Source of the DNA: JALOAT01 sp041687015
GTDB lineage: Bacteria; Pseudomonadota; Gammaproteobacteria; Thiohalomonadales; Thiohalomonadaceae
Assembly: GCA_041687015.1 (NCBI GenBank)
Contig: JAWLCT010000007.1
Location: 31,262-95,261 of the forward strand
DNA: 64,000 bases
Reading direction: 5' to 3'
Below the pieces are notes generated by a model. The model did no database searches, was not told where the DNA came from, and was given only the letters and a program-made list of their open reading frames with translations. How positions within the stretch are numbered: position 1 is the stretch's first letter; every line of letters starts with the position of its first letter. The translations under genes were made by a program, and so were the position numbers. Positions 18,962 through 27,308 of the stretch are shown here, piece after piece.

Positions 18962-19495
18962 TCAACTTGGCAGCCCGAGCAGTTGGGCAAGCGTGCGTGC
19001 CGCACGCAACGCGTCAAGGTCGGGCGGCTCACCCTGGAACAGGAGCAAAGCCGGCCCGCGCCGTGCCAGCGTGCTCATGCGTTCGCGCAACGCGCGCAGA
19101 TCCGTTGCGGGGCCTTGCCAGGTAGCCAGCCCCATGTCGCCGCCGGCCACAGGCAGCGGCAGGCGCGCACGCCACCAGGCCAGGTCCTGCGGCGACTGAG
19201 CCGGGGTCGCCACCAGGCCGACCAGGCGCGAGCCGAGCACCGGTGCCGCCGCCAGCAGGCGTTCGGCGGCGTCAAGGGACCCCGGCAATTCAAGAAAAAA
19301 CCGCGCCGTGGAAGGGCTATCCTCGCACCAGCCCGTCGCATCGGGCGCGCCCTGCCACACCCCGGCGGGCACCACCACCGTATCGAACGCATGGAAAAAA
19401 TAAGCCAGCCGCCAGGCAGGCGGGAGATCATCCGGGTAGAATTCGCCGGCCCAACCCGGGTGGTCCCAGCCGTGGGGAGCAAGGTAAAGTGTCAT
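18962..19495 (-). CDS. Short DUF72 (YecE)-like protein
   Basis: The 177-residue protein starts LYLAPHGWDHPGWAGEFYPD, matching the N-terminal strand and loop of the DUF72/YecE TIM-barrel family (consensus SGWsYpgW-x-G-x-FYP), followed by AYFFHAFDTVVVP. Full-length members are about 240-280 residues, so this is a shortened or divergent member. Later parts (VLGSRLVGLVATPAQSPQ, TLARRGPALLLFQGEPPDL) look like alternate barrel strands. It overlaps by two bases the region where a longer reading of the small zinc-ribbon gene on the other strand would start. Function is unknown. Confidence 0.6.
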   Translation of the reverse strand: MTLYLAPHGWDHPGWAGEFYPDDLPPAWRLAYFFHAFDTVVVPAGVWQGAPDATGWCEDSPSTARFFLELPGSLDAAERLLAAAPVLGSRLVGLVATPAQSPQDLAWWRARLPLPVAGGDMGLATWQGPATDLRALRERMSTLARRGPALLLFQGEPPDLDALRAARTLAQLLGLPS

Positions 19496-19562
19496 GCTGT
19501 TGAAAATGGAGATGGACGCGAGGGCCGATGATAGCCCACGCCGCTGTCAGGCGAGATTGCAC

Positions 19563-19748
19563 ATGGGCGAAATCGTCCCCTTCAAGAAACCGAAACCGCA
19601 GGCGCGCCATCAGGGCAAGACCCTGTGCCGCAGCGGCTTTCACAAATGGGAAGTCGTCAACGACCGGCCCTTCGACGTGAAGTCCGGCCGTCTCGTCACG
19701 CGCTGGCGCTGCACCCGTTGCGGCAGCACACGCACGGAGGCGCGCTGA
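19563..19748 (+). CDS. Small basic zinc-ribbon-like protein
   Basis: The 61-residue basic protein has C-x4-H (CRSGFH) and CTRC, which could form one treble-clef or ribbon zinc site, with FHKWEV and TRWRCTRCG near them. ATG 19563 is taken as the start because the reading before it is arginine-rich and has no ribosome-binding site. The stop TGA overlaps the mlaA start ATG, so the two are probably co-translated. I do not know a function. Confidence 0.55.
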   Translation: MGEIVPFKKPKPQARHQGKTLCRSGFHKWEVVNDRPFDVKSGRLVTRWRCTRCGSTRTEAR

Positions 19749-20491
19749 TGCGCATCGCCACACTCGCCCTGACTGCCCTGTTCCTGTCCGGCTGCGCGAC
19801 CCTGCAGGCGCCGCCGGAGGAGCACGACCCTTTCGAGCAGGTCAACCGCTCGGTGTACCGTTTCAACGACGCCGTGGATCGCAACCTGATGAAGCCGGTG
19901 GCCGAGGTCTACGAGGACCTGGTGCCGGGCTTTGTCAGCACCGGCGTGAGCAACTTCTTCTCCAACATTGGCGACGTGCTGGTGCTGGTCAATGACGTGC
20001 TGCAGGCCAAGCCGCGCCAGGCCGGTGCCGATTTCTCGCGCATCGTGTGGAATACCACCGTGGGCCTGTTCGGGCTGGTCGACGTGGCCACGCCCCTCGG
20101 CCTGCCCAAGCACAACGAAGATTTCGGTCAGACCCTTGGCCACTGGGGCGTCGCCCCCGGCCCCTATCTGGTTCTGCCGCTGCTCGGCCCGAGCAACGTG
20201 CGCGACGGTTCCGGCACCGTCTTCGCCTGGTATGTGGATCCGAAGGCGGCCATCGCCGCCGACAATGCCACCTACTGGGGCGCGGTGAGTGTAAACGCCG
20301 TCGATACGCGCGCCGAACTGCTGGGCGCCTCACGCCTGCTCGAGCAGGCCGCGCTGGACCCTTACGTATTCACCCGCGAGGCCTATCTCCAGCATCGTCG
20401 CAACCTGGTGTACGACGGCGCACCGCCGCCTGAATTCGACATCTTCGATGAAGAATTCGACGACCAGGACCCGCTGCCCACCCAACCCTGA
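19748..20491 (+). CDS. mlaA: MlaA (VacJ), outer-membrane phospholipid-removal lipoprotein
   Basis: The 247-residue lipoprotein has lipobox LSGC with the modified cysteine at C16. MlaA forms a doughnut in the outer membrane, usually with porins, and withdraws mislocalised phospholipids to hand to MlaC. Family segments are DPFEQVNRSVYRFNDAVDRN, GVSNFFSNIGDVLVLVND, and GHWGVAPGPYLVLPLLGPS. Here it lies close to, but divergent from, mlaFEDCB, bringing all six Mla genes into 5 kb. The acidic tail (EFDIFDEEFDDQDP) is lineage-specific. Confidence 0.95.
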   Translation: MRIATLALTALFLSGCATLQAPPEEHDPFEQVNRSVYRFNDAVDRNLMKPVAEVYEDLVPGFVSTGVSNFFSNIGDVLVLVNDVLQAKPRQAGADFSRIVWNTTVGLFGLVDVATPLGLPKHNEDFGQTLGHWGVAPGPYLVLPLLGPSNVRDGSGTVFAWYVDPKAAIAADNATYWGAVSVNAVDTRAELLGASRLLEQAALDPYVFTREAYLQHRRNLVYDGAPPPEFDIFDEEFDDQDPLPTQP

Positions 20492-20507
20492 CGAGACGAA
20501 AAGTTCC

Positions 20508-21482
20508 ATGCTGCTGCCCCTGTTTGCCATCGTCGCCGGCTTCGTCCTGCTGGTCTGGGCCGCCGATCGTTTCGTTTTCGGCGCCTCCGCCGTCGCCCGC
20601 AACGTCGGTATTTCCCCCATTATCATCGGCCTGACCATCGTCGGTTTCGGCACCTCGGCGCCGGAGATGGTGGTTTCCGCCGTCGCCGCCTGGGAAGGCA
20701 GCCCGGACCTGGGCATCGGCAATGCCATCGGTTCGAACATCACCAACGTGGGTTTGGTGCTTGGTGTGAGCGCCCTGATCGCGCCGTTGGCCGTGCGCTC
20801 GGAAACCCTGCGGCGCGAATTCCCCGTGTTGTTCGCCATCATGCTGTTCAGCCTGGTGCTGGTCGTGGACGGCGAACTGAGCCGCCTCGACGGGGCGCTG
20901 CTGCTCGGTGCCCTGGTGCTCATCATCTATTGGGTGACCAGCCTGGGGCTGCGGGAACGCGCCAACCACGAGGCGGATCCGCTGGAAAACGAATTCGAGG
21001 CCGAGATCCCGTCCGGTGTCGGCACCGGGCGCGCCCTGCTGTGGGTGGCGGCCGGTCTGGTGCTGCTGTTACTGAGTTCGCGCCTGCTGGTATGGGGCGC
21101 CGTGGAAGTGGCCCTGGCCATGGGCATCAGCGAACTGGTGATCGGACTCACCGTGGTGGCCATCGGCACCAGCCTGCCTGAACTCGCCGCCTCGGTAATG
21201 AGCGCCCTCAGGAACGAACATGACATCGCCGTCGGCAACGTGCTCGGCTCCAACATGTTCAACCTGCTGGCCGTACTGGGTTTCCCCGGCCTGCTGGCCC
21301 CGGGACTGGTGCCGCCGGGCGTGCTTGAGCGCGATTACCCGGTGATGATCGTGATCACCCTCGCCGTGTTCGCCATGGCCTATGGGTTCCGGCGCCAGGG
21401 GCACGTCAACCGCCTCCAAGGCCTGCTGCTGGTGATTGGGTTTGCCGCCTACGTCGCGGCGCTTTATTTCGCAGGCAGCTAG
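20508..21482 (+). CDS. yrbG: Calcium/sodium antiporter YrbG (CaCA family)
   Basis: The 324-residue inner-membrane antiporter is built from two inverted repeats of about five helices. The two alpha-repeat signatures are GFGTSAPEMVVSAVA (about residues 46-60) and AIGTSLPELAASVMSA in the second half. The central cytoplasmic linker is acidic (EADPLENEFEAEIPS). ATG 20508 gives the family N-terminus. It occupies the yrbG position upstream of kdsD, as in E. coli, but an HMA gene has been placed between the two. Confidence 0.93.
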   Translation: MLLPLFAIVAGFVLLVWAADRFVFGASAVARNVGISPIIIGLTIVGFGTSAPEMVVSAVAAWEGSPDLGIGNAIGSNITNVGLVLGVSALIAPLAVRSETLRREFPVLFAIMLFSLVLVVDGELSRLDGALLLGALVLIIYWVTSLGLRERANHEADPLENEFEAEIPSGVGTGRALLWVAAGLVLLLLSSRLLVWGAVEVALAMGISELVIGLTVVAIGTSLPELAASVMSALRNEHDIAVGNVLGSNMFNLLAVLGFPGLLAPGLVPPGVLERDYPVMIVITLAVFAMAYGFRRQGHVNRLQGLLLVIGFAAYVAALYFAGS

Positions 21483-21612
21483 CCTCTCCCGTGACAATAC
21501 CCCCGGTCGGGTGCTGGCGCGTGCCGGTGCCTTCCCGGACAATACGGCCCCTGAACCGGGTTCATGCCCGGGTCGGTCCCAAGTGTCTGTTATCGTCATC
21601 CAGGTGAATGCC

Positions 21613-21813
21613 ATGGAAACCGAAATCTTCACAGTGAAAAACATCAAGTGCGGCGGCTGCGTCGCCAATGTGCAAAAGGGCTTGCAAGCGCTCCCGGGCG
21701 TGGCAAACGTCGAGGTCGTCATCGAGGGTGGCCAGGTCACCGTGACCGGGACGGGCTTGTCCCGAGAGCAGATCACCGCCAAGCTGGGCGAACTGGGATA
21801 CCCGGAAGCCTGA
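21613..21813 (+). CDS. Heavy-metal-associated (HMA) domain protein, CopZ-like
   Basis: The 66-residue single HMA domain (ferredoxin-like beta-alpha-beta fold) has the metal-binding CGGC in VKNIKCGGCVANVQKGL. The usual GMTC preceding the first cysteine is NIKC here. ATG 21613 follows AGGTGA; an in-frame GTG three codons earlier is possible. The stop TGA overlaps the kdsD start ATG. It probably binds Cu(I) or another soft metal, but no metal ATPase is nearby. Confidence 0.85.
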   Translation: METEIFTVKNIKCGGCVANVQKGLQALPGVANVEVVIEGGQVTVTGTGLSREQITAKLGELGYPEA

Positions 21814-22799
21814 TGCCCCGCACCATCGACAACCGGCGGCTGTGTGAACTGGGCCGCGCCGTCATCGACACCGAGGCGAAGGCCGTTCTCACCCTGGGTG
21901 AGCGCATCGACGGCGATTTTGCGCGTGCCTGCCGCTTCATGCTGGCCTGCGAAGGCCGCGTGGTGGTGACCGGCATGGGCAAATCGGGCCACGTGGGCGG
22001 CAAGATTGCTGCGACTTTGGCCAGCACCGGCACACCGGCGTTTTTCGTCCACCCGGGTGAAGCAAGCCACGGCGATTTGGGCATGATCACGGCCAAGGAC
22101 GTGGTGCTCGCCCTGTCGAATTCGGGCGAAACCGAGGAAATCCTCACCATCTTGCCCATCATCAAACGCCTCGGGGTGCCGCTCATCGCCCTCACGGGCC
22201 AGGCCCGTTCACGCCTTGCCCAGGCCGCCGACGTGGTGCTGGACGTCAGCGTGGCCAAGGAGGCCTGCCCGCTCGGTCTGGCCCCCACGTCGAGTACCAC
22301 GGTCACTCTGGTGATGGGCGACGCCTTGGCCGTGGCCCTGCTCGAGGCGCGCGGCTTTACCGCCGAGGATTTCGCGCTATCCCACCCCGCGGGCTCCCTG
22401 GGCCGCCGGTTGCTGCTGCGCATCGACGACATCATGCACACCGGCGATGCCGTGCCCCAGGTCCGCGCATCGGTGCCCCTGTCCGACGCCCTGGTGGAAA
22501 TGAGCCGCAAGGGCCTGGGCATGACCGTCGTGGTGGATGCGGACCAGCGCGCGGCCGGCATTTTCACCGACGGCGACCTGCGCCGCCTGCTCGACCACGG
22601 TGAGGTGAACATCCACACCCTTGCGGTGGGCGACGTGATGAAGCGCGGCTGCCTCACCGTGCAGCAAGGCCTGCTCGCCGCCGAGGCGCTGCAAATCATG
22701 GACAGCCGCCGCATCAATGCCCTGCCGGTGGTGGACGCCGATGGCCGCCTCGTGGGCGCCCTCAACATGCACGACCTCCTGCGCGCGGGCGTGGTCTAA
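21813..22799 (+). CDS. kdsD: D-arabinose 5-phosphate isomerase
   Basis: The 328-residue enzyme converts ribulose 5-phosphate to arabinose 5-phosphate, the precursor of Kdo in LPS. An N-terminal SIS domain (TGMGKSGHVGGKIAATLAST, LSNSGETEEIL) is followed by two CBS domains (IMHTGDAVPQ onwards). The conserved catalytic-site histidine lies in FVHPGEASHGDLGM. It starts on the stop of the HMA gene and is separated from kdsC by a nested repeat element. Confidence 0.95.
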   Translation: MPRTIDNRRLCELGRAVIDTEAKAVLTLGERIDGDFARACRFMLACEGRVVVTGMGKSGHVGGKIAATLASTGTPAFFVHPGEASHGDLGMITAKDVVLALSNSGETEEILTILPIIKRLGVPLIALTGQARSRLAQAADVVLDVSVAKEACPLGLAPTSSTTVTLVMGDALAVALLEARGFTAEDFALSHPAGSLGRRLLLRIDDIMHTGDAVPQVRASVPLSDALVEMSRKGLGMTVVVDADQRAAGIFTDGDLRRLLDHGEVNIHTLAVGDVMKRGCLTVQQGLLAAEALQIMDSRRINALPVVDADGRLVGALNMHDLLRAGVV

Positions 22800-22853
22800 A
22801 GGAGCTCTGTCCGTATATGAACGACAGCGGACGAAGAGAGAAAAGAAAAGCTT

Positions 22854-23029
22854 AACCACGGGGAACACGGGGAACACGGGAAAATCGATTTTTCTGCAGG
22901 AGCGGCCACCGGCCGCGATGGGGCGACATGACGGCCGCGGCTTCGGCAGTCCATCGCGCCCGGTGGGCGCTCCTACGTTAGGGTAACCGTTGATGGATTT
23001 CCCCCCGTGTTCCCGTGTCCCCCGTGGTC
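22854..23029. repeat. CACGGGG-type element with an embedded REP-like core (kdsD/kdsC gap)
   Basis: The outer arms are 22854-22881 (TTAACCACGGGGAACACGGG type) and 23001-23029 (ending CCCGTGGTCAATGCTTTT). Between them, 22896-22977 is a second, unrelated hairpin-rich element: GCGGCC/GGCCGC at 22902-22916 and ends GCAGGAGCGG and GCGCTCCTACG. The latter resembles the TAGGAGCGGCTTCAGCCGCG-type REP sequences of Pseudomonas and relatives. The 298-base gap holds no gene. Confidence 0.85.
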
Positions 23030-23097
23030 AATGCTTTTCGCCTTATGTCCGCTTGCGTTCATCTGCGGACTTTCGTGAAACAGGTTGGGATTAGCCG

Positions 23098-23622
23098 ATG
23101 CAAGACCTCATGCAAAAAGCCGCCGCCGTCCGTCTCGTCATCTTCGACGTGGACGGGGTGCTCACGGACGGGAGTCTGTTCATCGGTGATGACGGGCAGG
23201 AGTACAAGGCCTTTCACTCCCGGGATGGGCATGGCATGAAGATGCTGCTGGAGACGGGCGTGGAGATCGCGATCATCACCGGTCGCACCTCGCAGGTGGT
23301 CCGCCATCGCATGGAGAACCTGGGCATCCAGCACGTGTATCAGGGCTGCGTCGAGAAGCTGCCGTTTTTCGAGCAGCTCATCGCCAAGCTCGGCCTGTCG
23401 CCCCACCAGGTCGCCTATGTAGGCGATGACGTGGTGGACGTGCCGGTGATGCTGCGCGCCGGCTTTGCGGTGGCGGTGCAGGACGCCCATCAGCTCGCCA
23501 AGCGTCATGCCCACTGGATCACCCCCAACGGGGGTGGTCGGGGTGCGGCCCGTGACCTGTGCGAGCTCATCATGGAGGCCCAGGGCACCTTGTCCGCGCA
23601 GATGGCCAAATACCTGCAATGA
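23098..23622 (+). CDS. kdsC: 3-deoxy-D-manno-octulosonate 8-phosphate phosphatase
   Basis: The 174-residue HAD-superfamily phosphatase removes phosphate from Kdo-8-P. The nucleophile and acid/base aspartates are D17 and D19 in IFDVDGVLTDG, and the metal-binding motif is VAYVGDDVVDVPVM. The family lacks a cap domain, in agreement with the short length. It overlaps lptC by four bases, as usual for kdsC-lptC. Confidence 0.95.
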   Translation: MQDLMQKAAAVRLVIFDVDGVLTDGSLFIGDDGQEYKAFHSRDGHGMKMLLETGVEIAIITGRTSQVVRHRMENLGIQHVYQGCVEKLPFFEQLIAKLGLSPHQVAYVGDDVVDVPVMLRAGFAVAVQDAHQLAKRHAHWITPNGGGRGAARDLCELIMEAQGTLSAQMAKYLQ

Positions 23623-24161
23623 AACGCCGCGCCCTGCCCTTGCTGCTGGCCGCCGCCGTGCTCACGCTGGCGAGCGTGCTGCTCACCCGCGAACCGGAGC
23701 GGGCACCGCGCCCGGATCGGGCAGGGACCGGTCCTGACTATTTCATCACCGGTGTGGTGGCCAGCGAGACCGGTCTCGACGGTCGCCTCACCCAGCGCCT
23801 GGAAGCCGACCGGCTCACCCACTATGCCCATGACGACAGCGCGCTGATCGACCGCCCGCATTTGGCCGTTCACGAAGCGCCCGCCCCCTGGCACGCCTAT
23901 GCGGCGCGCGGCCGGATGACCGAGGGAGGCCAACGCCTGTTCCTGGAGGGCGACGTGCGCATCAACCGTGAACTGAACGGCAGCCAGGAAATCCTCACTG
24001 AAACCTTGCAGATCTACCCGGAACAGCGCTTTGCCGAAACCGACGCCCCGATCACCTACCGCGGCGACAACCGTACGGTGGAGGCCGTGGGCATGGAGCT
24101 TTCCCTGGCGGACGAGCGTCTGGTGCTCAAGTCGCAGGTGCGGGGGACCTATGCGCCGTAA
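23619..24161 (+). CDS. lptC: LPS export protein LptC
   Basis: The 180-residue bitopic inner-membrane protein links the LptB2FG transporter to periplasmic LptA. A single N-terminal membrane helix (about residues 6-22, LPLLLAAAVLTLASVLL) is followed by a periplasmic beta-jellyroll (YFITGVVASETGLDGRLTQR, LEGDVRINRELN, APITYRGDNRTVEAVGMEL). ATG 23619 overlaps the kdsC stop. The last eleven bases overlap lptA. Confidence 0.92.
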   Translation: MKRRALPLLLAAAVLTLASVLLTREPERAPRPDRAGTGPDYFITGVVASETGLDGRLTQRLEADRLTHYAHDDSALIDRPHLAVHEAPAPWHAYAARGRMTEGGQRLFLEGDVRINRELNGSQEILTETLQIYPEQRFAETDAPITYRGDNRTVEAVGMELSLADERLVLKSQVRGTYAP

Positions 24162-24639
24162 GCTCCCCCTCGCTCTGTCTTTCGCTCTGCTGGCGGCGCC
24201 CGTGGCGGCACTGCAAAGTGATCGCGAGCAACCCATTCACATCCAGGCGGATCGGGTGACGGTGGACGAGACGAGCAAGATCAGCACCTACGAAGGCAAT
24301 GTAGAGCTCACCCAGGGCAGCCTGCACGTCACCGCCGAGCGGGTCGAGGTCCACCGTGCGACCGAGGGCGTGCAGCGCGTGGTCGCCACCGGCGCCCCGG
24401 TGACCTTCCGGCAACGCCCCGACAACGCGCAGGAGGATGTGCGCGGCCAGGCCCAGCGCGTGGAGTACACGGGCGACAAGGCCCTGCTGGAGCTCATCGG
24501 TGAGGCACACCTGTGGCAGGGCCGGGATGAATTCTCAGGCCCACGCATCAGCTACGAATCCGACAAAAATCGGGTGCAGGCGGCCGGCGAAGGCCGGGTG
24601 CGCGCCATCATTCACCCGCAGAACGACAATACGCCATGA
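24151..24639 (+). CDS. lptA: LPS transport bridge protein LptA
   Basis: The 162-residue periplasmic protein polymerises into the beta-jellyroll bridge carrying LPS to LptDE. A signal peptide spans residues 1-20 (cut after PVAAL). Core OstA-domain segments are PIHIQADRVTVDETSKISTY, EGNVELTQGSLHVTAERVEV and AQRVEYTGDKALLELIGEAH. It overlaps lptC upstream and lptB downstream by four bases. Confidence 0.94.
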   Translation: MRRKLPLALSFALLAAPVAALQSDREQPIHIQADRVTVDETSKISTYEGNVELTQGSLHVTAERVEVHRATEGVQRVVATGAPVTFRQRPDNAQEDVRGQAQRVEYTGDKALLELIGEAHLWQGRDEFSGPRISYESDKNRVQAAGEGRVRAIIHPQNDNTP

Positions 24640-25367
24640 CACCGGTTCGGCTGGCCGCAGAACACCTGGGCAAACGCTACGGCAAACGCACGGTCGTACG
24701 TGACGTCTCACTGCACATCGACAGCGGCGAAGTGGTGGGCCTGCTCGGCCCCAACGGCGCGGGCAAAACCACGTGCTTCTACATGGTGGTGGGGCTGGTG
24801 CCCGCGGATGCCGGACGCATCACCCTGGAAGGCCAGGACCTCACCCGCCTGCCCATGCATGAGCGTGCACGCCTCGGCATCGGCTATCTGCCGCAGGAAG
24901 CCTCGGTGTTCCGCAAGCTGAGCGTGGCCGACAACATCATGGCCATCCTGGAAACCCGCAAGGACCTGACGCCCCAGCAGCGCGAACAGCGCCTGGACGG
25001 CCTGCTCGGGGAACTGCACATCCACCCTATCCGCGACAGCCTGGGCATGGCCCTTTCCGGCGGCGAACGCCGGCGCGTGGAAATCGCCAGGGCGCTGGCC
25101 ACCGAGCCGCGCTTCATCCTGCTGGACGAACCCTTCGCCGGCGTCGACCCGATTTCCGTGATCGACATCCAGGGCATCGTCAATCACCTCACTGAACGCG
25201 GCATCGGTGTACTCATCACCGACCACAACGTGCGCGAAACGCTGCGCATCTGTGAACGTGCCTACATTCTCTCGGAGGGCGGCGTCATCGCCGAAGGCCG
25301 ACCTGAATCACTCATGGAAAACCAGAAAGTCAAGGAAGTCTATCTGGGTCAGCACTTTCAACTGTGA
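24636..25367 (+). CDS. lptB: LPS export ABC ATPase LptB
   Basis: The 243-residue ATPase powers LPS extraction with LptFG. Walker A GPNGAGKT is at residues 39-46, the signature is ALSGGERRRVEIARAL, Walker B is FILLDEPFAGVDP and the switch histidine is in ITDHNVRE. The C-terminus (QKVKEVYLGQHFQL) is the family's. lptF and lptG are not in the window, as usual. Confidence 0.96.
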   Translation: MTPVRLAAEHLGKRYGKRTVVRDVSLHIDSGEVVGLLGPNGAGKTTCFYMVVGLVPADAGRITLEGQDLTRLPMHERARLGIGYLPQEASVFRKLSVADNIMAILETRKDLTPQQREQRLDGLLGELHIHPIRDSLGMALSGGERRRVEIARALATEPRFILLDEPFAGVDPISVIDIQGIVNHLTERGIGVLITDHNVRETLRICERAYILSEGGVIAEGRPESLMENQKVKEVYLGQHFQL

Positions 25368-25391
25368 TGCCGTCGAGCACGCCAGACGGCA
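25368..25391 (+). terminator. Small dyad between lptB and rpoN
   Basis: TGCCGTC (25368-25374) and GACGGCA (25385-25391) form a 7-bp perfect stem with a 10-base loop directly after the lptB stop. There is no T-run, so it may be an attenuator or RNA-stability hairpin rather than a terminator. Confidence 0.35.
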
Positions 25392-25463
25392 TGAAAAATG
25401 CGGTAGACTGGTGTCCCTGCGGGCCGCGGGGATATGTCGCCACAGGCCCGGGCAAATGACACC

Positions 25464-26942
25464 ATGAAACAGTCGCTGCAACTCCGCCTCGGCCAACACC
25501 TCACCATGACGCCCCAGCTCCAGCAGGCGATCCGCCTGTTGCAGCTGTCGACGCTGGAATTGCGCACCGAAGTCCAACAGGCCCTCGAAAGCAATCCCAT
25601 GCTCGACCTGGAGGAGGAAAGCGGTGATGAGCTGGAACTACCCTCCGAGCCGGAGCACGCCGGCGCCGATGACGATGGCCCCACCAGCGAGGAATACGGC
25701 GACAGCGAAGCGGATCTGGAACTGGCCCAGGCCGAAATGCCCGATGAACTCCCCGTGGACAGTGCCTGGGACGACGTGTTCGAAAACATCAGCACCGGCC
25801 CGGCCTCCACAGGCGAGCACGAAGACCATGACTTCGAGGCGGGCGACAGCACCCCTGAAAGCCTCCGTTCCCATTTGCTGTGGCAGCTCGCGATCGCTTC
25901 GTTGTCAGACAAGGACCGCCTCATCGGTGAGGCCATCATCGACGCCGTGAACGAGGACGGCTTCCTTAGCCAGCCCCTGGAGGAAATCCACGAGGGCCTG
26001 CCGGGCGAGCTGGAGGTTGATTTGGACGAGGTCACGGCGGTGCTGCACGTCGTGCAGAATTTCGACCCCCCTGGCGTCGCCGCGCGCGACCTGCGCGAGA
26101 GCCTGCTCATTCAGCTCAAGCAGTTACCGGCGACCACCCCCTGGCTGGCCGAAACCCGCTGCACACTGACCGAACACTTCAACCTGCTCGCCGGGCGCGA
26201 CTACAACCAGCTCAAGCGCCGCCTCAAGCTGGAGGACGGACCGCTATCCCAGGTGATCCGCCTCATTCAGTCCCTGAACCCGCGCCCGGGTGGCCATATC
26301 AGCGACAGCAAGCCCCAGTACATCGTGCCGGACGTGATCGTGCACAAGCGCAGCAACCGCTGGCGGGTGGAACTCAATCCCGAGGCGGCACCGCGGCTGC
26401 GCATCAACACCCATTACGCCAACATGGCAAAACAGGTGCACAGCGCCAGCGATTCCACCTACATGAAGAACCAGCTGCAGGAGGCCCGCTGGTTCATCAA
26501 GAGCCTGCAAAGCCGCAACGAGACCCTGCTCAAGGTGGCCAGTACCATCGTGGAACGCCAGCGCGACTTCCTGGAACACGGGGAGGTGGCCATGCGCGCC
26601 CTGGTGCTGCATGACATCGCGGAAGCCGTCGGCATGCACGAGTCCACCATCTCGCGCGTGACCACGCGTAAGTACATGCACACTCCGCGTGGAATCTTCG
26701 AACTGAAGTACTTCTTTTCCAGTCACGTATCCACGGCCAGCGGCGGCGAATGCTCGTCAACCGCCATCCGGGCCTTGATCAAGAAGCTGTTGGCGGAGGA
26801 AAATCCCGCCAAACCCTTGAGCGACAGCAAGATCGCCGAAATTCTCTCCGACCAGGGGATCAACGTGGCCCGCCGCACAGTCGCCAAATACCGTGAAGCG
26901 ATGGCCATTCCACCGTCCAACGAACGCAAGCGCCTGGCCTAG
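25464..26942 (+). CDS. rpoN: RNA polymerase sigma-54 factor
   Basis: The 492-residue sigma factor directs transcription from -24/-12 promoters with NtrC-type activators. Region I is the Gln/Leu-rich MKQSLQLRLGQHLTMTPQLQ start. An acidic region II follows (residues about 50-110, many Asp and Glu), then the core-binding domain, a helix-turn-helix (MHESTISRVTTRKYMHTPRG) and the RpoN box ARRTVAKYRE near the C-terminus. ATG 25464 gives the canonical N-terminus; an ATG ten codons upstream is in frame but less likely. A sigma-54-type promoter is visible before amtB in this same window. Confidence 0.96.
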   Translation: MKQSLQLRLGQHLTMTPQLQQAIRLLQLSTLELRTEVQQALESNPMLDLEEESGDELELPSEPEHAGADDDGPTSEEYGDSEADLELAQAEMPDELPVDSAWDDVFENISTGPASTGEHEDHDFEAGDSTPESLRSHLLWQLAIASLSDKDRLIGEAIIDAVNEDGFLSQPLEEIHEGLPGELEVDLDEVTAVLHVVQNFDPPGVAARDLRESLLIQLKQLPATTPWLAETRCTLTEHFNLLAGRDYNQLKRRLKLEDGPLSQVIRLIQSLNPRPGGHISDSKPQYIVPDVIVHKRSNRWRVELNPEAAPRLRINTHYANMAKQVHSASDSTYMKNQLQEARWFIKSLQSRNETLLKVASTIVERQRDFLEHGEVAMRALVLHDIAEAVGMHESTISRVTTRKYMHTPRGIFELKYFFSSHVSTASGGECSSTAIRALIKKLLAEENPAKPLSDSKIAEILSDQGINVARRTVAKYREAMAIPPSNERKRLA

Positions 26943-26969
26943 GCGCCCAAACCCCCAGAAGGAAACGCC

Positions 26970-27290
26970 ATGCAACTCAACATCACCGGTCATCACGTGG
27001 AGATCACCGACGCCCTGCGCGCCTATGTGAGCGACAAGCTGAGCCGACTGGAACGCCACTTCGACCACCTCACCAACGCCCACGTGGTGCTGTCGGTGGA
27101 GAAGCTGCGCCAGAAAGCCGAGGCTACCATTCACGTTGCCGGTAACGACCTGTTCGCTGACTGTGTGGACGAAGACATGTACGCCGCCATCGATGCTCTG
27201 GTGGACAAGCTCGACCGCCAAATCAAGAAACACAAGGAGAAAGTCACGGACCACCGCGGTGAGAGCGGCCTGAAGCAGGCGTTCGAATAA
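26970..27290 (+). CDS. hpf: Ribosome hibernation-promoting factor
   Basis: The 106-residue protein is the short HPF (sigma-54 modulation/S30AE) type that binds the 30S decoding site and promotes 100S dimers in stationary phase with RMF. The N-terminus MQLNITGHHVEITDALRAYV and the VLSVEKLRQKAEATIHVAGN strand pair are typical. It lies 28 bases after rpoN with a GAAGGAAACG ribosome-binding site, the conserved rpoN-hpf-ptsN order. Confidence 0.94.
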   Translation: MQLNITGHHVEITDALRAYVSDKLSRLERHFDHLTNAHVVLSVEKLRQKAEATIHVAGNDLFADCVDEDMYAAIDALVDKLDRQIKKHKEKVTDHRGESGLKQAFE

Positions 27291-27308
27291 AGCCGCAGGC
27301 CGGTACTT

